Shown: positions 1 through 7,009 of the stretch, one piece after another
Numbering within the stretch: position 1 is the stretch's first letter
Layout: each line of letters begins with the position of its first letter
NCBI GenBank assembly: GCA_035699085.1
Contig: DASSBG010000004.1
Span: 100,636 to 164,635, forward strand
Length of the DNA stretch: 64,000 nucleotides
From: DASSBG01 sp035699085
GTDB taxonomy: Bacteria > Pseudomonadota > Gammaproteobacteria > Xanthomonadales > Rhodanobacteraceae
Direction of reading: 5' to 3'
Program-made: the position numbers and the translations under genes
The notes under the pieces: model-generated
What the model saw: only the letters and a program-made list of their open reading frames with translations
What the model was told of the DNA's origin: nothing
Databases searched by the model: none

Positions 1-413
1 TTCCGAGCAGTAGCCGCCGCGGAGAACAGATCAATAGGTAACGGAGGATAGGCAGGCGGCGAGTCAATGGTCTGCACCGCTGCCGGGGCAGCCGATGGGC
101 AGGGCAACCGAGCCGACAGCAGCGAGCAACGGCCGAGGTGGCTTCCGAAGCGCCCACATCCCGGCTGACCGTGGCAACGACCATGTTGGCCGAGTCTACG
201 ACTCCGCTCAACGTCTCAGTCGACTGCCACTGTTTTCGATAGCACGACCTCGACCATTTAACGCGCCGCGGGCGCTACGGCCAGGCGAAACCAAAGCAGG
301 CACCCTGGCTTGCGGCGCATCAGTCTGAATCGTGAAGCACCACGAGTTTCCGACGTCCGGAATCATCCGCCGGTATGCTTGGTCATGGCGCGATCATACG
401 CGTCGGTGGTGCG
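1..413. other. No supported gene at left edge
   Basis: I see no supported gene here. Two short plus-strand open frames (95-328 and 332-538) have no recognisable motif, no convincing ribosome binding site and arginine/proline-rich compositions typical of chance frames in GC-rich DNA; the second also runs into the fusA2-like gene on the other strand. The stretch is downstream of that gene and may hold its transcription end or the remnant of a gene beyond the window. Confidence 0.4.
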
Positions 414-2453
414 TCAGGCGTCTTCGTCCGCGCGCGGGTTCCAGGCGTTGCACAGCTCCTTCTGCACTTGAGGCGGCACCGCCTCGTAGTGGCTCAGCTC
501 CATTGCGAAACGGCCCTCGCCGCCGGTCATTGATTTGAGCTCGGTCTGGTAGTCGCTGAGCTCGGCCAGCGGCACCTGCGCCTTGATCACCAGTTGCTCT
601 CCGCGCGCGCTGTCGGTGCCCAGGATGCGCGCACGTTTTGCTGCCAGGCCGCCGGTGACATCGCCGACGTTCGCCGCGGGTATGCGTACGTCCACGTTCA
701 CCACCGGCTCCAGCACCATCGGCCGCGCCTTGGCCACGGCGTCGAGGAAGGCCTTGCGGCCGGCGCTGACAAAGGCCACTTCCTTGGAGTCCACGGGGTG
801 GTGCTTGCCGTCGAGCACCACCACGCGCAGGTCCTGCAGGGTGTAGCCGGCGATGGCGCCGTCCTCCATCGCCTGGCGCACGCCCTTCTCGATGGCCGGC
901 ATGAACTGGTTGGGGATGGCGCCGCCCTTGACCTCGTCGGCAAACTCGAAGCCGGCGCCCCGCGCCAGCGGCTCGACCCGCAGTGTCACTTCGCCGAATT
1001 GCCCGGCACCGCCGGTCTGCTTCTTGTGCCGGTGGTGGCCTTCGGCCGTTGCGCCGATGGTTTCACGGTAGGCGATGCGCGGGGTCGAGGTCTCGACCTC
1101 GACCCCGTAACGTTCGCGCATGCGCTCGATCATCACCCGCAGGTGCAGGTCACCCAGGCCACGAATCACGGTCTCGTTCAGTTCCTTGTGGTGCTCGACG
1201 CGGAAGCAGGGATCTTCTTCGCACAGCTTCTGCAGCGCGCGCGCCAGCTTCTGCTCCTGGCCCTTGTGCGCTGGTACCACGGCCAGTCCGAACATTGGCT
1301 GCGGAAAGGGCAGGGGCTTGAGGTGGATGTGATCCTCCGCATGCGAATCGTGCAGCACGGCGTTGAAATGGACATCCTCCACCTTGGCGACGGCGGCGAT
1401 GTCACCCGGCCCGGCCTCGTCGATGTCGACATGGTCGCGGCCGTTGATGCGGAACAGGTGGCCAACCTTGAACGGCTTGCGGCCGTCGTCGATGAACAGC
1501 TGGCTGTCCTTGCGAACGGTGCCCTGATAGATGCGGAATATCCCGAGCTTGCCGACGAAGGGGTCGTTCACGATCTTGAAAACGTCCGCGACCACGTGGC
1601 GCGCCGGGTCGGGCTGCACTTCGATGGCACGCGCGGCGTCGCCGCTGCCGGTCATGAACGGCGGCGGATTGCCCTCCGCCGGGTTCGGCAGCAGCCGCAG
1701 GATGAGGTTGAGCAGTTCCGGGACGCCGGCGCCGCTGCGGGCGCTGACGAAGCAGATGGGCACCAGGTGGCCCTCGCGCAGGCACTGCTCGAATGCCTCG
1801 TGCAGTTCGTCGCCCTGCAGCGCGCCTTCACCGTCGTCCAGATATCGCGCCATCACCTGCTCGTCGACCTCGACCACCTGGTCGATGATCTGCTGGTGGG
1901 CCTCGGACACCGAGGAGAAGGCAACCTCGCCCTCGCCGCCGCGAAAACAGTCGACCACGCCATCGCGCGCCCGCGTCGGCAGGTTGATCGGCAGGCACTG
2001 GCGACCGAATTCGGCACGCAGCTCGTCGGTCAGCCGGCCGAGGTCGACGCCGTCGGCGTCGATGTGGTTGACCACCAGCATGCGCGCCAACCCTTGTTCG
2101 CGCGCGTAGTGCATCATCCGCCGCGTGCCGTGCTCGATGCCATTGACGGCGTTGACCACCATGGCGCAGGTCTCGACCGCCTCCAGCGCCGCCAGCGTTG
2201 GTCCGCGAAAATCCGGGTAGCCCGGGGTGTCAAGGAGGTGCAGCCGGCAGTGTGGCAACTCCACGGTGGCGATGGCGGTGTCTATTGAATGGCCGTGGGC
2301 CTTTTCCTGCGCGTCGAAGTCGGACACGGTGGTACCGCGCTCGATGCTGCCGGGGCTCTGGACGGCGCCGGCCGCCTGCAGCAGCGCCTCCAGCAAGGTG
2401 GTCTTGCCGGCGCCGGCGTGGCCGGCCAGGGCGAGGTTGCGGATCGAGTCCAT
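414..2453 (-). CDS. fusA2: Elongation factor G-like GTPase (EF-G2 type)
   Basis: This 679-residue protein is a translational GTPase of the EF-G family. The G domain shows a P-loop GHAGAGKTT at residues 11-19, a switch I RGTT at 39-42, DTPGYPDF (G3) at 75-82 and NHID (G4, in place of NKxD) at 129-132; EF-G domains II to V follow to the end. The P-loop with GHAGAGKTT rather than AHIDAGKTT is typical of the second, EF-G-like paralogue and not of the housekeeping EF-G, so its role in translocation or ribosome recycling is uncertain. I chose the ATG at 2453 because homology starts there. The open frame continues upstream to 2876, but that extension only translates a GGGACC tandem repeat into a seven-residue repeat and is unlikely to be protein. 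The gene stands alone on the minus strand, with a divergent gene starting at 2900. Confidence 0.88.
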   Translation of the reverse strand: MDSIRNLALAGHAGAGKTTLLEALLQAAGAVQSPGSIERGTTVSDFDAQEKAHGHSIDTAIATVELPHCRLHLLDTPGYPDFRGPTLAALEAVETCAMVVNAVNGIEHGTRRMMHYAREQGLARMLVVNHIDADGVDLGRLTDELRAEFGRQCLPINLPTRARDGVVDCFRGGEGEVAFSSVSEAHQQIIDQVVEVDEQVMARYLDDGEGALQGDELHEAFEQCLREGHLVPICFVSARSGAGVPELLNLILRLLPNPAEGNPPPFMTGSGDAARAIEVQPDPARHVVADVFKIVNDPFVGKLGIFRIYQGTVRKDSQLFIDDGRKPFKVGHLFRINGRDHVDIDEAGPGDIAAVAKVEDVHFNAVLHDSHAEDHIHLKPLPFPQPMFGLAVVPAHKGQEQKLARALQKLCEEDPCFRVEHHKELNETVIRGLGDLHLRVMIERMRERYGVEVETSTPRIAYRETIGATAEGHHRHKKQTGGAGQFGEVTLRVEPLARGAGFEFADEVKGGAIPNQFMPAIEKGVRQAMEDGAIAGYTLQDLRVVVLDGKHHPVDSKEVAFVSAGRKAFLDAVAKARPMVLEPVVNVDVRIPAANVGDVTGGLAAKRARILGTDSARGEQLVIKAQVPLAELSDYQTELKSMTGGEGRFAMELSHYEAVPPQVQKELCNAWNPRADEDA

Positions 2454-2516
2454 CGGCGTGCCTGCGATGCTGTCCGGGATGCCAAGCCTTGCGCCCCGGC
2501 GGCCCGAGGTCAAGTG

Positions 2517-2818
2517 GCGGGATTCGGGACCGGGGACCGGGGACCGGGGACCAGGGACCGGGGACCAGGGACCAGGGACCAAGGACCAGGGACCAGGGAC
2601 CAGGGACCAGGGACCAGGGACCAGGGACCAGGGACCGGGGACCGGAAGAGCGAACGCCGGGGCCACCAATGCAGCAACCCTGCATGATTTTGCTCTGGCC
2701 ATCATCAAGGGAACGCAAAACGACACGCGGCGGCACCGCCCGTGCGACTGCGACACTGTCCCCGCGCATCCCGGTCCCTGGTCCCCGGTCCCGGTCCCCG
2801 TTGCGCCGAGTCCCGGCG
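2517..2818. repeat. Inverted pair of GGGACC(A/G) tandem-heptamer blocks
   Basis: From about 2522 to 2645 the plus strand carries roughly 17 tandem copies of a 7-base unit GGGACCA or GGGACCG with few errors. After about 130 bases of unrelated sequence, 2776-2818 carries the reverse complement (GGTCCCT, GGTCCCC). The whole can fold into a long hairpin. It fills most of the 446-base gap between the fusA2-like gene (start 2453) and the gene at 2900, and so lies in both of their upstream regions. Similar elements occur at 12388-12541 and inside hrpA (35382-35667). Confidence 0.85.
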
Positions 2819-2899
2819 CACTTAATACGCATTTAAGCCGGCATCCGATAGCGTCGCGGCGGCGCGTCGCGCGCACTGGGCCCTGACACAGGTTGCTGC

Positions 2900-3874
2900 A
2901 TGGATCCCGATGGTGCGGTACACATTCCCGCCACCCCGACCCATCGGCTGGAGCTTTCTCCGGCGCGCTGGCGCGCGCGCGCGCCGCGGCGCTACAACGA
3001 CGACGCCCGCGCGTATCTCTGGAACCTGCGCTGGGGCCACCGCGGCCGTGACCGTGGCCCGGTGGTGGTGGTGCTGGCGGTGGTGCTGCTGGCGCACGTT
3101 GCGGCTTTCACGCTGCTGCGGCTGACAACCGCGACGCCGCTGCGGCAACCGGCAGTGAGTGTGGACGAGCGGGACGTGATGCAGGTGCGCCTGATCGAGC
3201 CGCCGCCGCCTTCGCCGGCGCCGCCGATGCAGGTGCTGCCGCCGACGCAGGTTGGCCAGCCGCGGCCCGCGTCACCAGGCGTGCCGCCGCGACCGCCGCC
3301 AGCGGCCCCGTCACCGCCCGCACGGCCGGTGGCGGAGAAGACACCGGCATCGACGCCGCAGGTGCATTTCTATGACGCGCAGGGGAGGGTGCTGTTGTCG
3401 CCGACGCCGCCAGCGCCAGCGGCGTCGGTCGCGGACTACCGGCCGCATCTGCCGAAGGGCTCGGCGAAGCTGATGCATCCGCCGCCGCCGCCGATCGTCT
3501 ACACGCCGACCAAGCTGGAAAAGTATTTCGTGCCCGCAGACGAGAACCTGCTGCAAAAGGCCGTGCGCAAAACGCTGGTGAAACACACGTTCCACCTGCC
3601 CTTTGGCCTCAATTACACCTGCGTGGTCGCTCCGCTGGCGGTCGCCGGCGTTTGCGGGTTTACCGCGCCGGAGCAACTGTCGGCGCCGCTGCAAGTGAGC
3701 AATACACGCGACAACCTGGCGCCGGCGACGCCGCTGATCCGCAAGCCCCAGCCGTCCACGGCTGCCTCCACCGTGCCGGCGCCGGCACCCGCGGAATCGG
3801 CGCCGGCCGTGCCCGCGCTTATCCCGCCGGCGGCCGGGTCACAGCAGTTTTTGCAGTCCGGGCAGCAGCGGTAG
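2900..3874 (+). CDS. Proline-rich single-pass membrane protein, unknown function
   Basis: I do not recognise a specific family. The 324-residue product has a basic N-terminal region (about 1-53), one hydrophobic segment at about 54-74 (VVVVLAVVLLAHVAAFTLL), then a long proline/alanine-rich stretch (about 95-150) and a more ordered segment around residues 165-250 with Cys residues near LNYTCVV and GVCGF. The topology, one N-terminal membrane anchor followed by a periplasmic proline-rich spacer, resembles TonB- or energy-transducer-like proteins, but no TonB C-terminal signature is visible. The last 36 bases overlap the end of the convergent oxidoreductase gene (3839). The GGGACC repeat pair lies immediately upstream, so its promoter must lie within or beyond the repeat, or between 2820 and 2899. 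Confidence 0.7.
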   Translation: MDPDGAVHIPATPTHRLELSPARWRARAPRRYNDDARAYLWNLRWGHRGRDRGPVVVVLAVVLLAHVAAFTLLRLTTATPLRQPAVSVDERDVMQVRLIEPPPPSPAPPMQVLPPTQVGQPRPASPGVPPRPPPAAPSPPARPVAEKTPASTPQVHFYDAQGRVLLSPTPPAPAASVADYRPHLPKGSAKLMHPPPPPIVYTPTKLEKYFVPADENLLQKAVRKTLVKHTFHLPFGLNYTCVVAPLAVAGVCGFTAPEQLSAPLQVSNTRDNLAPATPLIRKPQPSTAASTVPAPAPAESAPAVPALIPPAAGSQQFLQSGQQR

Positions 3875-6097
3875 GCTGCGGATGCGGGCGGTGGTCGCCG
3901 CAAACACCGCGTTGGCCAGCGCTGGTGCTGCGCTGGGGAAGGCCACCTCGCCGGCGCCGGTCGGGGTGACCTGGGAAGGCATGACGATAACCTCGACCCG
4001 GCGCGGCAGGTCCGCCGTGCGCGCCATGCGGTAGTGCTTGAGGGCGCGCTGCTGCACGGTGCCGTGGTCGATGGTGATGGCCTGCCCGAGTGCGGCCGAC
4101 AGCGCGTCCAGCGTCGCGCCCTCGGCTTGTGCGACGACGCCCAGCGGATTGATGGCGCGGCCGACATCGACCGCGCAAACGGCGCGCTGGAAACGCAGCT
4201 TGCCGGCACGCGTCGACACCTCGAAGGCATGCGCGGCGTAGCTGCCGAAGGTGAAGTGGCAGGCGATGCCCAAGCCGTGGCCGTTGCGCCGCCGGCGCGT
4301 CCACTCGATCCGCTCTGCCACCGCCCGGAGCACCGCCGCCAGCCTCCCGGTGTCCAGCGTCGGACCGCCGAAGCCCCTGTAGGGCAGCGTGCGAGCCTCG
4401 CCCAGCAATTCCAGGCGCAGGGCCAGCGGGTCGCGGCGGGCGGCGTGGGCAATTTCGTCGAGAAAGCATTCGACCGCGAAGGCCGTGGCGTTGTGGCCGG
4501 GTGCGCGATAGTTGCCGCGCGCGGCGGCGGAGTCGAGGCCGTGCCAGAGCAGCTCCAGGTTGTCGACCAGGCCGGCCGGAGGATCGTCCGGATACATCAC
4601 CGCGTGCCAGAGGCCGTCCTGCGGCACGCCACGCCCATGCCAGGGCGAGGTGCTGGCCATGTGCTGACGCCAGCCGAGGATGCGACCGTGTCGGTCGAGC
4701 GACGCGCGGATGCGCTGCAGACTGAAGGGACGGAAGGCATCGTTAGCGAGGTCGTCGTCGCGGGTCCACATCAACTTGATCGGCCGCTTCGCGGCCTGCG
4801 CGACCAGGATCGCCTCGGCGACGAAGTCGCTGTCCAGCCGGCGGCCGAAGCCACCGCCCATGCGCGGAAAGTTGATGTCGATCTGCTCCGCCTTTAGCCC
4901 CGTGAGGCGCTGGGTCACGGCAAAGGCCGCGGCGGGGTCCTGGGTCGGCACCTGCAGCGTCGCTCGGTCGCTCTCGATTCGCACGTGCACGGCCAGCGGC
5001 TCCATGGTGACGTGGGCGAGGTAGGGCAGGGCGTAGGTTGCCTCGACATGCTTTGTTGCCTTGCGGTCGGCGGCCTCTACATCACCATCGCGCCGTACCG
5101 CCAGCGCGTCCTCCGGCGCATCGAGCACCTTCTGCGCCTGCGCCAGCAGGCCGGCCGTGCTTTCGTCGGCGTGGGCGCGCGCCTGCCAGTGCAGCTGCAG
5201 CGCCTTGCGCCCCTGCAGCGCGGCCCAGGTGCTGCGCGCCAGTACCGCCACCGCCGCCGCCAGTGGCCGGGTGCCCAGCGGCAGTTCGTCGCTCGGCGCC
5301 GGCAGCTGCACGATCTGCTCGACGCCGTCCACCTTGCGCGCGGCGCTGTCGTCGAAGTACTGCAGGTCGCCGTCCAGACAGGGGCAGCGCGCCAGCACCG
5401 CGACCAGCGCGTCGGCCGGCCACGCGTCGATCACGAAACGCTGGCGGCCGCGGACCATTGCATCGGCGTCGACGTCGCCCGCGCGCTGGCCGATCAGCGC
5501 GTAATCCTGCGGCTGCTTCAGCGCTGGTGGCGTCGTCGGCAGCGACAGCTTGGCCGCGGCGGCGGCCAACTCGCCGTAGGAAAGGCTGGCGCCGCCGGGA
5601 GCGATGACGCGGGACTTGGCGCAGCGCAGCTCCGCCGCGGACTGCTTCCAGTGGCGCGCCGCGGCCTCGCGCATCAACCAGCGCGCGCTGGCGCCAACCT
5701 GGCGCAAATCCTCCCAGGCCGCGGCCATGGTGGTGCTGCCGCGCGCGTCCTGGGTGCCCAGGGTGAACTGCGGCGTGCCATGCTCGCTGACCACGCCCAG
5801 GGCCATCGGCAACACGGTAACGCGGGTCCAGTCGGCGGCGAACTCGTCGGCGATGATGCGCGCCAGCGCGGTGTGCGAGCCCTGGCCGAAATCCGGCGCA
5901 CGCGCGCCGATGAAGATGCGGCCGTCCGGCTCCACCCGGAGGTACGGCCCCAGCGCCGTGGTGTTTTCGCCGAGCAGCGCCAGGTCCGGGTCGGCGGCCA
6001 GTGCCGGCAGACTGCGCAGCCCGACCAGCAGCCCGCCACCAGCCAGCGCCATCACCTGCAGGAAGCGGCGGCGCGAACGATCCGCCGGCTCGCTCAC
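3839..6097 (-). CDS. Molybdopterin-binding oxidoreductase large subunit (isoquinoline 1-oxidoreductase beta type)
   Basis: A 752-residue large subunit of the xanthine dehydrogenase/aldehyde oxidase family. The N terminus carries a twin-arginine-like signal (SRRRFLQVMALAGGG, about residues 8-22), consistent with export of the folded cofactor enzyme, as in the isoquinoline 1-oxidoreductase and periplasmic aldehyde dehydrogenase subfamily. Visible molybdopterin-site elements include MGGGFGRR and, near the C terminus, TPTGAGEVAFPSAAPA with the family's catalytic-glutamate pattern. It starts with GTG at 6097, which overlaps the TGA of the upstream iron-sulfur subunit by 4 bases (GTGA), so the two are translationally coupled. 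Such pairs often have a cytochrome c partner and an XdhC-like maturation factor; neither is present here. The substrate cannot be inferred. Its 3' end overlaps the convergent gene at 3874. Confidence 0.85.
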   Translation of the reverse strand: MSEPADRSRRRFLQVMALAGGGLLVGLRSLPALAADPDLALLGENTTALGPYLRVEPDGRIFIGARAPDFGQGSHTALARIIADEFAADWTRVTVLPMALGVVSEHGTPQFTLGTQDARGSTTMAAAWEDLRQVGASARWLMREAAARHWKQSAAELRCAKSRVIAPGGASLSYGELAAAAAKLSLPTTPPALKQPQDYALIGQRAGDVDADAMVRGRQRFVIDAWPADALVAVLARCPCLDGDLQYFDDSAARKVDGVEQIVQLPAPSDELPLGTRPLAAAVAVLARSTWAALQGRKALQLHWQARAHADESTAGLLAQAQKVLDAPEDALAVRRDGDVEAADRKATKHVEATYALPYLAHVTMEPLAVHVRIESDRATLQVPTQDPAAAFAVTQRLTGLKAEQIDINFPRMGGGFGRRLDSDFVAEAILVAQAAKRPIKLMWTRDDDLANDAFRPFSLQRIRASLDRHGRILGWRQHMASTSPWHGRGVPQDGLWHAVMYPDDPPAGLVDNLELLWHGLDSAAARGNYRAPGHNATAFAVECFLDEIAHAARRDPLALRLELLGEARTLPYRGFGGPTLDTGRLAAVLRAVAERIEWTRRRRNGHGLGIACHFTFGSYAAHAFEVSTRAGKLRFQRAVCAVDVGRAINPLGVVAQAEGATLDALSAALGQAITIDHGTVQQRALKHYRMARTADLPRRVEVIVMPSQVTPTGAGEVAFPSAAPALANAVFAATTARIRSLPLLPGLQKLL

Positions 6098-6618
6098 GTG
6101 GCTTTCCGCCGTGCTGCCGCGACTTGCCGGATGGCGACCCGAAACCGCGGGTAGAGGCCGCAGCGGCAGAGGTTGCTCAGGCTGTCGATGTCGCCGTCAT
6201 CGGCGCGCGGCTTGCGCTTGAGCAGCGCTGCGGCGGCCATCAACTGGCCCGGCGCGCAATAGCCGCAGCCAATCGCGTCGTTGTCGATGAAAGCCTGTTG
6301 CAACGCGTGCAGTGTGCCGTCGGCGGCGGCCAGGCCCTCGACCGTGGTCACCGCGTGTGCTGCCAGTTTCGCCATCGGCTGGCGGCAAGCGCGCACCGCC
6401 TTGCCGTCGAGCAGCACGGTGCAGGCTCCGCAGTCCTCGCCGTCGCAGCCGTACTTTGTGCCCGTGAGGCGGAGTACGTCGCGCAGGTACCAGAGCAGCG
6501 GCATGTCCGGGTCGCCGGTGTGCCGGTAGGTTTCGCCGTTGATGACGAGGTCGACGCCCTCGCGCACCGGCTCGGGCTTGATCGCGTCGGCTTGCGTGGG
6601 CAGGAACTGTAGCGGCAC
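6094..6618 (-). CDS. [2Fe-2S] subunit of molybdenum hydroxylase (isoquinoline 1-oxidoreductase alpha type)
   Basis: The small electron-transfer subunit that pairs with the large subunit downstream. Two cysteine clusters for two [2Fe-2S] centres are visible: CDGEDCGACTVLLDG (plant-type ferredoxin centre, N-terminal half) and GCGYCAPGQLM with NLCRCGLYPR (C-terminal all-helical centre). I propose the GTG at 6618 because GGAG stands six bases upstream, giving 174 residues; a GTG at 6567 would give 157, closer to the usual family length but with a poor ribosome binding site. The frame is open further upstream to 6816 without homology. It has no signal peptide and probably travels through the Tat system bound to the large subunit. 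Confidence 0.82.
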   Translation of the reverse strand: MPLQFLPTQADAIKPEPVREGVDLVINGETYRHTGDPDMPLLWYLRDVLRLTGTKYGCDGEDCGACTVLLDGKAVRACRQPMAKLAAHAVTTVEGLAAADGTLHALQQAFIDNDAIGCGYCAPGQLMAAAALLKRKPRADDGDIDSLSNLCRCGLYPRFRVAIRQVAAARRKAT

Positions 6619-7009
6619 TCGGGGCTCCGTGGGCGCGTCGCCGCCTTGAGGATAGCAGCGCGCGGTGTGACCGCTGATTCTTGCATTGCACGCGCCACCG
6701 CGGGCAGCATCCGGCTGAACGGGCGGCGCCGCCTGTCGGATCCCCGCGTCGGCCGGGGTGGCCGCAGGTCGGGTTGGCGGCAGATCGGGTTGGCGCCGCA
6801 GGCGCATGCCCGGCATCCTCGATCACACACGCGGCATTGTCCGCTGGCCGTCGTGGGCCCTGTGCGACCTGCGGCCAAGGGGCGTTTCCGGCGCAGATCG
6901 CGCGCGCGGCTTGTGTCGCGGCGTGGCGGGCGGCAAAGTGGCGCGGTTTCCGCATGCGTTCCGCACATTGCGCGCTGGCGATGGATGATGACCACCCGAC
7001 GGCCCACAA
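6619..7009. other. Divergent intergenic region
   Basis: About 390 bases between the divergent iron-sulfur subunit gene and the lysC-lysA gene. It must hold promoters for both, but I see no clear -35/-10 pair. A short direct repeat with GTCGGGTTGGCGG followed by GATCGGGTTGGCG lies at about 6767-6795. No gene is supported. Confidence 0.35.

Noticed and set aside
594..2288. A 564-codon plus-strand frame
   Set aside because: It is antisense to the EF-G-like gene, with no recognisable domain.
2517..2645. CRISPR-like array
   Set aside because: The units are 7 bases, directly contiguous, with no spacers, and the block has an inverted partner; none of this fits CRISPR.
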